A stretch of DNA of 64,000 nucleotides from Bufo bufo. Taxonomy: Eukaryota; Chordata; Amphibia; Anura; Bufonidae. Below the pieces are notes generated by a model. It ran no database searches. It was not told the origin of the DNA and worked only from the letters and a program-made list of their open reading frames with translations. Within the stretch, counting starts at the first letter, position 1, and every line of letters starts with the position of its first letter. Positions 1 to 10,559 of this stretch are shown in pieces. Location: NCBI RefSeq assembly GCF_905171765.1, contig NC_053389.1, positions 214,340,624 through 214,404,623 of the forward strand. The letters are read 5' to 3'. Position numbers and translations under genes: made by a program.

Positions 1-286
1 GGTATCGACGCGTCCGTATCGACCGGCTTTATAAAAATATCACATGACCTAACCCCTCAGGTGACCACCGTAAAAAAATAAAAATAAAAACGGTGTAAAA
101 AAAGCCATTTTTTGTCATCTTATGTCACAAAAAGTGAAATAGCAAGCGATCAAAAAGTCATATGCACGCCAAAATAGTGCCAATCAAACCATCATCTCAT
201 CCCGCAAAAAATTAGACAATACTTAAGATAATCGCCCAAAAACTGAAAAAAATATGGCTCTTAGACTATAGAGACACTAAAACATT
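1..286. repeat. Left part of a TTAA-type dispersed repeat, interrupted by a chromovirus
   Basis: AT-rich sequence with no coding potential. The motif around 1-60 (ggtatcg..gtcc..tataaaa.at.acatg..ctaacc) recurs at 5798-5855, so the same repeat lies on both sides of the chromovirus at 287-5725. The repeat runs on directly after the target duplication, as expected if the retrotransposon landed inside it. The left end is outside the window. The far right end at 7296 abuts TTAA, which suggests a piggyBac- or Kolobok-type non-autonomous element; that assignment is inference. Confidence 0.6.
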
Positions 287-916
287 TGTCACGAACCGGC
301 AGGACAGGTAGTGAATCCTCTGCACCAGAGAGGCGATGGCGCGGGTTGTACTAGAGGACCGGTTCTAAGCAGTTACTGGTCTTCACCAGAGCCCGCCGCA
401 TAGCGGGATGGATTTGCCGCTGCGGTAACTACCAGGTCGTGTCCCCTAGTAACAACTCGACCTCTCTGGCAACTGATAAGGCGTGGTACACAGGGAGAAG
501 GCAAGAGCGTAGTCGGACGAAGCAGCGGTCAGGGCAGGCGGCAAAGGTTCAAAGGCGAGTGGACGGTAGCAACGGGTACGGCAACAGGTAAGGCAAACTA
601 ACATCATAGGGAACGCTTTCTCTGAGGCACAAGGCACAAAGATCCGGCAGAAGTCTCTGGGAGGAGAAGGTATAAATGGGCAGTGCACAGGTGCAGCCTA
701 ATTAAGTCAGCACTGCCTCTCACAACCTTAACCCTTAATAACCCCTTTGGACCAGGCACCAATCACTGGTGCACTGGTCCTTTGAATCTAAGAGTCCCGG
801 AGCACGCGCGCCCTAGAGAGCGAGGACGCACACGCCGAGACACTGGAGTGCTGCCTGGGGACATACGCTGTGAGTGCTCCGAGACCAGCAGGGGACCCGG
901 AGCGCTCAGCGTAACA
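287..916 (-). repeat. 3' LTR of chromovirus A
   Basis: Direct repeat of 5096-5725 with about 1% divergence. It contains the TATA motif (671-677) and the self-primer complement (639-648), and it supplies the stop codon of the integrase-chromodomain frame at 788. Confidence 0.93.
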
Positions 917-1393
917 GTACCCCCCCTTTGGTCTCCCTCCCTTTTTGGTACCGAAGAACTTGCGGATGAGACTGCGGTCCAGGATGTTCTCCTCCTGCTC
1001 CCATGACCTCTCCTCAGGACCGCAGCCCTCCCAGTCGACCAAAACAAATCTTTTCCCCCGGGAGATCTTGGTCGCCAAGATCTCCTTGACAGAGAATATA
1101 TCGGAGGTACCGGCGACAGGGGTGGGAGAAACAAGCTTGGGAGAAAAACGGTTAAAGATAGCAGGTTTAAGAAGGGAGACATGGAAGGAGTTATGGATTC
1201 GGAGGGAGGGGGGAAGATGGAGCTGATAAGAAACTTGATTGATACGACTCTTGATTTTATAGGGTCCCAAGAAACGAGGGCCCAACTTGTAACTTGGGAC
1301 CCTAAATCGGATGTACCTAGAGGAGAGCCACACCTTGTCACCCGGGCGAAATTCCGGTGGAGATCTGCGTCTCTTGTCAGCTTGAACTTTCAT
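788..1393 (-). pseudogene. Integrase C-terminus and chromodomain, chromovirus A
   Basis: This open segment of 201 codons carries the integrase C-terminal module (residues about 15-80, including the KLGPRFLGPYKI stretch) followed by a chromodomain (about 100-150, aromatic and acidic core VDWEGCGPEERSWE). Chromodomains on Ty3/gypsy integrases are thought to steer insertion toward particular chromatin. The frame enters the 3' LTR and stops there, so the last 40 or so residues are LTR-encoded. It is out of frame with the integrase core upstream (1390-2031), so it cannot be made as one protein from this copy. Confidence 0.85.
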
Positions 1394-2031
1394 ACGGCCG
1401 GAAGCCAGATGGAGGAAAAATCCTGTACAAGACTGTCAACGGCAGGTACAGAAGAAGGAGTGGGAGACTGCGGCAGCGGTGGAAGAGGATGACGGCCAAA
1501 AACTACAAAGAAAGGAGACTTGTTAGAGGCAGAGGATTGTTTGTAGTTGTAGGAGAACTCCGCCCAGGGAAGTAGATCAGCCCAGTCATCATGGCGAGAG
1601 GATACAAAGTGACGCAGATAGTCACCCAAAATCTGGTTCACCCGTTCTACTTGGCCGTTAGATTGAGGGTGGTAAGAAGAAGAAAAGTCCAATTTGATCC
1701 CGAGCTGGGCACATAGAGCCCTCCAGAATTTGGAGACGAATTGTACCCCACGATCCGAGACAATATGTTTGGGAAGGCCATGGAGACGGAAGATGTGTTG
1801 GAAAAATTGTTTGGCCAACATGGGTGCAGAGGGTAGACCGGGCAGGGGTACAAAGTGAGCCATCTTGGAGAAGCGATCCACCACGACCCAAATAACGGAC
1901 TTGCCATGGGAGGAGGGAAGATCAGTAATAAAGTCCATGGCGATGTGAGACCAGGGAACTTCAGGAACAGGTAGAGGCAAGAGGAGACCCGCTGGTCTCT
2001 GGCGAGGCGATTTATCCCGGGCGCAAATCAT
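1390..2031 (-). pseudogene. Integrase catalytic core, chromovirus A
   Basis: The 213-codon open segment has the DDE integrase core: first Asp in AMDFITDLP, second in VSDRGVQF, and Glu in NGQVERVNQ. The active-site residues are present. The N-terminal zinc-binding half lies in another frame upstream (ends near 2098), and the chromodomain segment lies in a further frame downstream. It is one block of a broken pol gene. Confidence 0.88.
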
Positions 2032-2097
2032 ACAGGCCTGGACGAAGTCCGAGACATCTTTCTCCAGAGAAGGCCACCAGTACCTTTGGGAGATAAG

Positions 2098-2788
2098 TTA
2101 GAGAGACTTTAGCACCCCTGGATGACCGGCAAAAGGGGAGGCGTGGCCCCACTTGAGAATTCGCAGCCGCTGCCGTGGAGGTACGTAGGATTTGCCAGGA
2201 GGAAGAAGGCGCAGGTCCACGGGAGCGACTGTAATAAGGCGTTCTGGAGGGATAATATATCGAGGTGTTAACTCGTCGCCCACCACATCAGAGGAGCGAG
2301 ACAGAGCATCTGCCCTAATGTTCTTGCAAGCCGGACGAAAATGGATCTCAAAGTTAAAGCGGGCGAAGAACAGAGACCAACGAGCCTGACGGGGATTTAA
2401 TCTCTGAGCAGACTGGAGATAAGCCAGGTTCTTGTGGTCCGTGAAGATGTACATAGGATGTGTGGCGTCCCTCGAGTAAATGTCTCCATTCCTCTAGTGC
2501 CAATTTAATAGCCAGCAGTTCCCTGTCCCCAATAGAGTAATTTCTCTCTGCGGAAGAGAATGTTTTTGAAAAGAAGCCACAAGTTGAAGTCTTGCCCCGG
2601 GAAGACTTCTGGGTGAGGACGGCTCCAGCTCCCACCGAGGAGGCATCCACTTCAAGAGAGAAGGGCTTGGTGGAATCTGGTCTAGAGAGAACGGGTGCAG
2701 AGGCAAAGGCGGATTTCAGGGACTGGAAGGCTTTCTCGGCTTGGGAAGGCCAGGATTTGGGGTTAGCTCCTTTTCTAGTGAGGGCCAC
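2098..2788 (-). pseudogene. RNase H region and start of integrase zinc domain, chromovirus A
   Basis: Two overlapping open frames (2354-2788 and 2098-2454) together hold the RNase H domain: [14 protein letters not shown] with the first Asp, then [17 protein letters not shown] with the Glu, and [10 protein letters not shown] with a further Asp. The switch between them near 2400-2454 is a frameshift. The second frame ends at the beginning of the H2C2 integrase region (GHPGVLKSL). Confidence 0.85.
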
Positions 2789-2866
2789 GATAGGAGCTAC
2801 CAGAGTGGAATAGTGAGGGATGAATTGCCTGTAGTAATTCGCAAAGCCCAGAAATCTTTGTATGGC

Positions 2867-4183
2867 TCAGAGACCAGAGGGACGTGGCCAATCCAGAACC
2901 GCCGAGAGTTTGGCTGGGTCCATTTGAAGTCCTTGGGCTGAGATAATGTATCCCAGGAAAGGCAGGGAGGTCTGTTCAAATAGACATTTTTCAAGTTTAG
3001 CGTATAGGCGATTTCTCCTGAGACGAGTAAGAACTTGTTGCACATGGACCCGGTGTTGATCCAAATTGGAGGAAAAGATGAGGATATCATCCAGGTATAC
3101 GACCACGCAGGTGTAAAGTAAGTCCCTGAAAATGTCATTGACGAATTCCTGGAAGACAGCAGGTGTGTTGCAGAGGCCGAAGGGCATCACCAAATACTCA
3201 AAATGGCCGTCCCTTGTGTTAAAGGCGGTCTTCCATTCGTCTCCCTCACGGATACGGATCAGATTATAGGCCCCTCGGAGGTCCAATTTAGTGAAGATCT
3301 TAGCCCCTCGGAGACGATCAAATAGCTCAGAGATTAGAGGCAGAGGGTAACGGTTCTTGATGGTAATTTTATTAAGACCTCTGTAGTCAATGCAGGGGCG
3401 GAGGAAGCCGTCTTTTTTTGTTACGAAGAAAAAACCGGCCCCAGCAGGAGAAGAAGATTTTCTTATGAATCCTCTCTGTAGGTTCTCACGTATATAGTCG
3501 GACATGGCAAGAGTCTCAGGAGGTGAGAGAGGATAAATTCTGCCCCGAGGTGGAGTAGAACCGAGTATCAGGTCGATCGGGCAATCATAGGATCGGTGAG
3601 GAGGAAGAACCTCAGCTTGTTTCTTGCAGAAGACATCCGTGAAGGAATGGTATGGCTTGGGCAGCCCAGAAGGCGGAGAAACTTGCGGGTTCTGTTTGAC
3701 CTGAGCAGGCTTGAGACAGCGGTCCGAACAGGAGGAGCCCCAACGCAGGATCTCACCGGTGGACCAATTCAGGACAGGACTATGACGTTGAAGCCACGGC
3801 AGACCCAGGAGGAGTTCGGAAGAACAGAAGGGAAGGACAAAAAACTCTAAAGTCTCGGTATGAAATATTCTGATGTCCATCTGTAGAGGCTGGGTACAGA
3901 ACTGCACGGTGGCTGAGAGTCTCTCACCGTTAACAGTAGAGATGAAAAACGGCTTGGGTAGACGGATTACTGGAATACGGTACTTGTCAACCAAGGTGGC
4001 GTGAATGAAGTTGCCAGCTGAACCGGAATCCAAGAAGGCGGCTGCAGAGAAAGAGGACTTGGAAGAGATGATCAACTGCACGGGTATGAGGAGACGTGGA
4101 GAGGAAGAATCCACACCTAGCAACGCCTCTCCCACGCTTACTAGGTGCGAGCGTTTCCCGAACGCGGTGGACGGAGAGGACAA
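2867..4183 (-). pseudogene. Protease and reverse transcriptase, chromovirus A
   Basis: A 438-codon frame entered by -1 frameshifting from gag (see 4114-4159). It has an aspartic protease ([13 protein letters not shown], with DSG as active site), then RT with [14 protein letters not shown] (motif A), [13 protein letters not shown] (motif B) and YLDD at 3087-3098 (motif C). The catalytic residues are intact. The frame breaks near 2867, before RNase H, so a full Pol cannot be made from this copy. Confidence 0.88.
4114..4159 (-). promoter_or_regulatory. -1 ribosomal frameshift signal between gag and pol, chromovirus A
   Basis: On the minus strand the heptamer GGGAAAC (complement of 4153-4159) lies in the gag frame as G GGA AAC, the X XXY YYZ form needed for tandem -1 slippage. 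Five nt further on, CACCTAG (4141-4147) pairs perfectly with CTAGGTG (4114-4120) across a 20-nt loop, and the gag stop codon is within this stem. Shifting -1 gives GGG AAA CGC, which continues directly in the protease-RT frame. Confidence 0.8.
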
Positions 4184-5082
4184 TCTCTAAGGAAGTGCTC
4201 GGTACTGGCACAGTACAGACACAGGTTCTCGTTTCTGCGGCGGCTTCGTTCTTGCGGAGTCAAGCGTGACCGATCCACCTGCATGGCTTCCACGGCGGAA
4301 AACCCAGTAGCGGGTTGAGGTGGATGCGGAAAAACGGGAGCCAGACGAGGAAAGCGTCTAGGACGAGCTTTTTCCTTTTCAAGGAGGAGTTCCTCCTGTC
4401 TTTCGGCGAAACGTTTGTCTATCCTAGTGGCCAGCAAGATGAGGTCACAAAGAGTAGAAGGAAGCTCACGTGCAGCCAGAACGTCCTTTACTTCACTGTT
4501 AAGTCCTTTCTTGAAGGTGGCACAAAGGGCTTCATTGTTCCAGTTCAGCTCAGAGGCCAGAGTGCGGAACTGAATGGCATAGTCACCCACGGAAGAACCT
4601 CCTTTGGTCAAATTTAGTAAGGCAGTCTCTGCGGAGGTAACCCGGGCAGGCTCCTCAAAAACATTCCGGAACTCTAGGCAGAAGCTCTGGACGGATGCGG
4701 TGGCAGGATCTGCGCGGTCCCATAGTGGTGTAGCCCAGGCCAGGGCCTTCCCGGACAGTAAACTAAGAATAAAAGCTACCTTGGCTCGCTCAGAAGGAAA
4801 CTGGTCGGACAGAAGCTCGAGGTGGAGAGAGCACTGCGACAAGAACCCACGGCACTGCTTAGGATCTCCGTCATATTTGTCTGGTAGGGACAAACTGATT
4901 CTGGAACTGGTGGTAACTGCAGGCGGAGGTGATGCAGCAGGAGCAGACGGAGGAGCTGGCTGTTGCAGAGAAGGCAGGAGCTGCTGCAACATAGCGGTCA
5001 ACTGGGCCAGCTGTTGACCCTGCTGGGCCACAATGGTGGTGAGGTCTTCCAGGCTTGGCAGGGGAACATCAGTGGGATTCAT
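4141..5082 (-). CDS. gag: Gag polyprotein with CCHC zinc knuckle, chromovirus A
   Basis: An intact 313-codon frame whose ATG lies only 13 nt after the 5' LTR. It starts with a Gln-rich coiled segment (QQGQQLAQL), has a capsid-like middle ([30 protein letters not shown] region), and ends in a canonical CX2CX4HX4C knuckle ([14 protein letters not shown]). Gag assembles the virus-like particle and binds element RNA. The last codons overlap pol by 43 nt, with a slippery heptamer in the overlap. This is one of the few undamaged coding frames in the window. Confidence 0.88.
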   Translation of the reverse strand: MNPTDVPLPSLEDLTTIVAQQGQQLAQLTAMLQQLLPSLQQPAPPSAPAASPPPAVTTSSRISLSLPDKYDGDPKQCRGFLSQCSLHLELLSDQFPSERAKVAFILSLLSGKALAWATPLWDRADPATASVQSFCLEFRNVFEEPARVTSAETALLNLTKGGSSVGDYAIQFRTLASELNWNNEALCATFKKGLNSEVKDVLAARELPSTLCDLILLATRIDKRFAERQEELLLEKEKARPRRFPRLAPVFPHPPQPATGFSAVEAMQVDRSRLTPQERSRRRNENLCLYCASTEHFLRDCPLRPPRSGNART

Positions 5083-5083
5083 G

Positions 5084-5093
5084 GCCGGATCTT
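5084..5093 (-). other. Self-primer binding site, chromovirus A
   Basis: Two nt after the 5' LTR, the minus strand reads AAGATCCGGC. This is exactly complementary (10/10) to GCCGGATCTT in the LTR (5448-5457), which lies about 28 nt downstream of the TATA motif, where transcription should begin. In Tf1/sushi elements the 5' end of the mRNA folds back and primes reverse transcription in place of a tRNA; this layout fits that mechanism. Confidence 0.75.
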
Positions 5094-5095
5094 AC

Positions 5096-5725
5096 TGTCA
5101 CGAACCGGCAGGACAGGTAGTGAATCCTCTGCACCAGAGAGGCGATGGCGCGGGTTGTACTAGAGGACCGGTTCTAAGCAGTTACTGGTCTTCACCAGAG
5201 CCCGCCGCAAAGCGGGATGGATTTGCCGCGGCGGTAACTACCAGGTCGTGTCCCCTAGTAACAACTCGACCTCTCTGGCAACTGATAAGGCGTGGTACAC
5301 AGGGAGAAGGAAAGAGCGTAGTCGGACGAAGCAGCGGTCAGGGCAGGCGGCAAAGGTTCAAAGGCGAGTGGACGGTAGCAACGGGTACGGCAACAGGTAA
5401 GGCAAACTAACATCATAGGGAACGCTTTCTCTGAGGCACAAGGCACAAAGATCCGGCAGAAGGCTGTGGGAGGAGAAGGTATAAATGGGCAGTGCACAGG
5501 TGCAGCCTAATTAAGTCAGCACTGCCTCTCACAACCTTAACCCTTAATAACCCCTTTGGACCAGGCACCAATCACTGGTGCACTGGTCCTTTGAATCTAA
5601 GAGTCCCGGAGCACGCGCGCCCTAGAGAGCGAGGACGCACACGCCGAGACACTGGAGTGCTGCCTGGGGACATACGCTGTGAGTGCTCCGAGACCAGCAA
5701 GGGACCCAGAGCGCTCAGCGTAACA
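5096..5725 (-). repeat. 5' LTR of chromovirus A
   Basis: Mate of 287-916. In element direction it begins TGTTACGC and ends TGACA. The adjoining ACATT (5726-5730) is the target duplication. Confidence 0.93.
5448..5486 (-). promoter_or_regulatory. LTR core promoter: TATA motif and probable transcription start, chromovirus A
   Basis: The minus-strand TATA motif is the complement of tataaat at 5480-5486. The predicted start 25-30 nt downstream falls on GCCGGATCTT (5457 down to 5448), the same block that pairs with the primer site at 5084-5093. Confidence 0.6.
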
Positions 5726-5730
5726 ACATT

Positions 5731-7296
5731 TTTTTTGTTTTAAAAATGAAATCATTGTGTAAAACTTACATAAATAAAAAAAAATTTATACATATTAGGT
5801 ATCGCCGTGTCCATGACAACCTGCACTATAAAATTACCACATGTTCTAACCTGTCAGATGAATGTTGTAAACAACAAAAAATAATAACGTGCCAAAAAAA
5901 TCTATTTCTTGTTACCTTGCCACACAAAAAAGTGTAATATAGAGCAACCAAAAATCATATGTACCCTAAACTAGTACCAACAAAACTGCCACCCTATCCC
6001 GTAGTTTCTAAAATGGGGTCACTTTTTTGGAGTTTCTACTCTAGGGGTGCATCAGGGGGGCTTCAAATGGGACATGGTGTCAAAATAACCAGTCCAGCAA
6101 AATCTGCCTTCCAAAAACCGTATGGCATTCCTTTCCTTCTGCGCCCTGCCGTGTGCCCGTACAGAGGTTTACGACCACATATGGGGTGTTTCTGTAAACT
6201 ACAGAATCAGGGCCATAAATAATGAGTTTTGTTTGGCTGTTAACCCTTGCTTTGTAACTGGAAAAAAAATATTAAGATGGAAAATCTGCCAAAAAAGTGA
6301 AATTTTTTAATTGTATCTCTATTTTCCATTAAATCTTGTGCAACACCTAAAGGGTTAACAAAGTTTGTAAAATCAGTTTTGAATACCTTGAGGGGTGTAG
6401 TTTCTTAGATGGGGTCACTTTTATGGAGTTTCTACTCTAGGGGTGCATCAGGGGGGCTTCAAATGGGACATGGTGTCAAAAAACCAGTCCAGCAAAATCT
6501 GGCTTCCAAAAACCATACGGCGCACCTTTCCCTCTACGCCCTGCCGTGTGCCCGTACAGCAGTTTACGGCCACATATGGGGTGTTTCTGTATACGGCAGA
6601 GTCAGGGCAATAAAGATAAAGTCTTGTTTGGCTGTTAACCCTTGCTTTGTTAATGGAAAAAATGGGTTAAAATGGAAAATTAGGCAAAAAAATGAAATTC
6701 TCAAATTTCATCCCCATTTGCCAATAACTCTTGTGCAACACCTAAAGGGTTAACGAAGTTTGTAAAATCAGTTTTGAATACCTTGAGGGGTGTAGTTTAT
6801 AGAATGGGGTCATTTTTGGGTGGTTTCTATTATGTAAGCCTTGCAAAGTGACTTCAGACCTGTAGTGGTCCCTAAAAATTGGGTTTTTGTAAATTTCTGA
6901 AAAATTTCAAGATTTGCTTCTAAACTTCTAAGCCTTGTAACATCCCCAAAAAATAAAATATCATTCCCAAAATGCTACAAACATGAAGTAGACATATGGG
7001 GAATGTAAAGTCATCACAATTTTTGGGGGTATTACTATGTATTACAGAAGTAGAGAAACTGAAACTTTGAAATTTGCAAATTTTTTAAAATTTTTGGTAA
7101 ATATTGTATTTTTTTATGTAAAAAAATTTTTCTTTTTTGACCCAATTGTAGCAGTGTCATGAAGTACAATATGTGTCTCAGAACGGCCTGGATAAGTCAA
7201 AGCGTTTTAAAGTTATCAGCACTTAAAGTGACACTGGTCAGATTTGCAAAAAATGGCCAAGTCCTTAAGGTGAAATAGGGCTGAGTCCTTAAGGGG
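5731..7296. repeat. TTAA-type dispersed repeat with internal ~396-bp tandem units
   Basis: Continuation of the repeat at 1-286. It contains at least two copies of a unit starting 'atggggtcactttt' at 6011 and 6409, with a diverged third start at 6804. Both full copies share the 'gggtgcatcaggggggcttc' and 'catatggggtgtttctgta' blocks. The right end, ccttaagggg, directly precedes TTAA (7297-7300), the target of piggyBac/Kolobok elements. No coding frame is credible. Confidence 0.65.
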
Positions 7297-7427
7297 TTAA
7301 CAGTAAATGAACAATGAAGATTACATTTTTTGCAACCATTTCCAAAACTGTGCCAGATTCGTACTTTGGTGTGGATTTTAGCCACAATGCAGCTGAATTT
7401 CTGCTGCCTAGCTTCTACTCCATGAGG

Positions 7428-7680
7428 CCTCATGCACACAACCATGGGTCCACCGTGCCCGTGTTGCAGAGCCGGCTTCCGGGTTCGTGACTCTGCACCT
7501 CCATAAACATGACGTGTCCTATCTTTTGCTGCATCTTGCGGATTGCCGACCCATTGAAGTCAATGGGTCCACACAGCAATGCACAGTGCAGAGTGGTCGT
7601 TGCCCATGTTTTGCAGACCCGCAGTTTGCAGTCCACAACATGGGCATGGCAGCTCCATGGTCGTGTGCAGGAGGTCTGTG
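7428..7680. repeat. Foldback MITE, 'gcctcatgcacac' family
   Basis: Begins 'gcctcatgcacacaaccatg' and ends 'ccatggtcgtgtgcaggag'. The ends are imperfect inverted repeats, and related ends occur at 42481-42608 and 56354-56640. It is non-coding; the open frames on both strands mirror each other because of the palindrome. Confidence 0.55.
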
Positions 7681-7812
7681 AACTCTGAATCTGAGTCTCC
7701 TACTAGCTGTTCCAGTGGCTGTGGACATGGCCCGTCTATGTCTCCGCTGTCGAACCTTGGAATGACTGGTTGCTCTCCTGGTAACTATTCCAGTGCCTGT
7801 GACTCAGCTCTG

Positions 7813-8336
7813 TGTCACGGATGAAGTTGCAGATAGCTGGAACGTATAAATAAACGATCGATTGGCTTGATCCCAAACTAAGGAGCATATAGGCGAGCCC
7901 TTTAAAACCCTAAGAGCTCTCCCTGACTGCTATGCACATGCAAGGGTCTCAATGGTAGACGATTGCATGCCCACGTACCTAAGACTGTGTGACACATGAA
8001 AACCCTATAATAGTGAGGGGACACGACCACCGGCTCCCTGCACTTAATACGGACCGAGTCAGGGTCACCTAGAATCAAGCCAGCAAGGAAACACAATAAA
8101 GGAAAAGACTTATCTGAGCAAACAGCAGCAGCAGCCTCCAGCAGTGAACACTTCATTCAGGAAGTAGTATAAACCGCAAAGGGAGGCAGTATGGGAGGGA
8201 ATATAAAGGTAGACGATTAGTCTAAATAAGTGACACCTGGCAGAAGGAAAGGAGATGACAAAGTGAAAACAAAGAACGTCATAGAAGAGGTAGAGAAGAA
8301 CGTCTGCCAGACCTTCTCACAGAACTTGCGGTGACA
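7813..8336 (-). repeat. 3' LTR of chromovirus B
   Basis: Direct repeat of 12563-13075. It has a 16-bp stretch after 'ggaaaa' that the other LTR lacks. TATA (8202-8207) and the self-primer complement (8168-8177) are kept. The purine tract, seen as cccctccctct at 8340-8350 on +, adjoins it. Confidence 0.9.
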
Positions 8337-9577
8337 GTACCCCTCCCTCTACGGGTGGACTCCGGACACTCAGAGCCCACCATCTCAGGATGAGACCTAT
8401 GAAAAGCCCTGATGAGATGAGTGGCCTTAATGTCCGCCACTGGGACCCACATCCTCTCCTCAGGACCATAACCCTCCCAATCAATGAGGTACTGAAGAGA
8501 ACCACGGATAATGCGAGAATCCACAATCCTAGAGACCTGAAATTCAAGATTGCCATCAACAAAAATCAGAGGAGGAGGCAAAGAGGAGGGTACAGTGGGT
8601 TGGACATAAGGTTTTAATAGGGACCTGTGAAAAACATTATGGATCTTCCAAGTCTGAGGAAGATCAAGACGGAAGGCAACGGGATTGATGACGGACAAGA
8701 TCTTGTAAGACCCAATACACTTAGGACCCAACTTCCAGGAGGGAACCTTCAGTTTGATATTCTTTGTAGACAACCACACCAGATCACCCACATTCAGGTC
8801 CAGACCAGGCACACGTCTCTTATCCGCCACACGCTTATATCTCTCACTCATTCTCTTCAAATTACCCTGAATCTTTTGCCAAATGAATGACAAAGACGAG
8901 GAAAATCTCTCCTCATCAGGTAAACCAGAAGACCCCTCTCCAGAGAATGTCCCAAACTGCGGATGAAACCCATATGCACCAAAAAATGGTGACTTATCAG
9001 AGGACTCCTTGCGACGGTTATTTAAAGCAAACTCAGCAAGGGACAAAAAAGAATACCAATCCTCCTGATTCTCCGCCAAAAAACAGCGCAGATATGTCTC
9101 CAGATTCTGATTGACGTGTTCGGTCTAACCATTCGACTGCGGGTGAAAAGCAGAAGAGAACGACAACCGAACCCCCAAGCGAGAACAGAAGGGCTTCCAG
9201 AATCTGGAAACAAATTGCGTGCCCCTATCAGAAACGATGTCTGAAGGAATAAGATACAATTTAACACTGTGATCAACAAACGCTTGCGCCAGCGTCTTAG
9301 CATTGGGTAACCCAGGAAAGGGAATGCAATGCGATATTTTGCTAAAACGGTCCACTACCACCAGAATCACAGTCTTCCCCGAGGAACAAGGCAGGTCCGT
9401 AATAAAGTCCATGGACAGATGCATCCAAGGACGGGAAGGAATGGGTAATGGGAGGAGAGAACCCGATGGCCGTGAATGAGGGACCTTGGCACGAGCGCAG
9501 GTCTCGCAGGCTGCCACAAAACCCTCAACCGTCTTACGAAGAGCCGGCCACCAGAATATCCAAGCAATGAGATCCAC
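8279..9577 (-). pseudogene. Integrase and chromodomain, chromovirus B
   Basis: Two same-strand segments. 9125-9577 has the zinc-domain end (CETCARAK) and the core Asp residues (MDFITDLP, VSDRGTQF), and ends at a stop right after HPQSNG. 8279-9079 continues with the rest of the core, the C-terminal module (KLGPKCIGSYKI) and a chromodomain (QYLIDWEGYGPEERMW), ending inside the 3' LTR. The stop falls just before the catalytic Glu region, so the integrase is inactive as read. Confidence 0.85.
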
Positions 9578-9584
9578 TGTGGCT

Positions 9585-10525
9585 CTAATCCCCGGGTGCC
9601 CAGCAGGGACAGTGCGTGGTGCTCCTTAAAACCTTGTGTCGTAAAGCGAGAGGCACAAACAACCTCCCAGGAGGACAAAGATCAGTAGCCTCTGCCTGGG
9701 CTGCCTGAACCTCTGCCTCCAAATCAGGATAAAGAGCAGAGACGACCACCCCTTCAGACAAAATGGTACCCGGGTCTTTAAAGTTCCCCCCTCCCGGAAA
9801 ACAACATGACAGGGCATCCGCCTTCACATTTTTAACCCCAGGGCGGAACGTAACAACAAAATTAAACCTAGAAAAGAACAAAGACCATCTGGTCTGTCTT
9901 GGGTTCAGACGCTTGGCCGATTCCAAGTAGGCCAGATTCTTATGGTCGGTAAACACGGTAATAGGGTGTCTGACTCCCTCTAACCGCCATTCCTCAAAAG
10001 CTAATTTGATGGCCAACAACTCCCTATCTCCCACATCATAATTTCTCTCTGCAGAGGAGAGTTTCCTTGAGAAAAAGGCACACGTCGCCATTTGGCAGGA
10101 GAGGGACCCTGAGATAAGACCGCACCCACACCCACCTCAGAAGCATCCACCTCAACAATAAAAGGTAGAGAGACATCAGGATGTACCAAAATGGGAGCGG
10201 AAGCAAAACTCTCTTTAATACTAGAAAAGGCATTAAGCGCATCTACCGACCACGAGGAAAAATCCACCCCCTTTTTAGTCATATCAGTGAGTGGCTTAAC
10301 AACAGAGGAATAATTCAAAATGAACTTTCTGTAATAAAAACCCAAAAACCTCATCAGTGCCTTCTGATTCTCAGGAAGCTCCCAATCAAGCACAGCGCGG
10401 ACCTTCTCTGGGCCCATCCGAAAACCAGAAGCGGAGAGAAGAAAATCAAGAAATTGAATCTCCGGAACCGCAAACACACATTTTTCCAGTTTAGCGTACA
10501 ATTTATTCTCCCGCAGAATCAGCAA
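9585..10525 (-). pseudogene. RT thumb and RNase H, chromovirus B
   Basis: Segment 10001-10525 holds the RT connection (KCVFAVPEIQFLDF) and the start of RNase H ([16 protein letters not shown]). Segment 9585-10091 continues RNase H ([32 protein letters not shown]). The two overlap in different frames, which marks a frameshift near 10000-10090. Confidence 0.83.
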
Positions 10526-10559
10526 GACCTGACATAGGTGGTCCTGATGAGTCTTGAAA

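Larger units (their letters stand above)
287..5725 (-). mobile_element. Complete Ty3/gypsy chromovirus (sushi-like), copy A
   Basis: Two 630-bp LTRs (287-916 and 5096-5725) beginning TG and ending CA flank a gag-pol region read on the minus strand. A perfect 5-bp target duplication, ACATT, lies at 282-286 and 5726-5730. Domain order in the element's own direction is gag with zinc knuckle, protease, RT, RNase H, integrase, chromodomain: the chromovirus layout. The LTRs differ at about 7 of 630 positions, so the insertion is fairly young, although pol is already split by frameshifts. Next to the 3' LTR is a purine tract (pyrimidines at 920-945 on the + strand). It sits within an older TTAA-type repeat. 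Confidence 0.95.
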
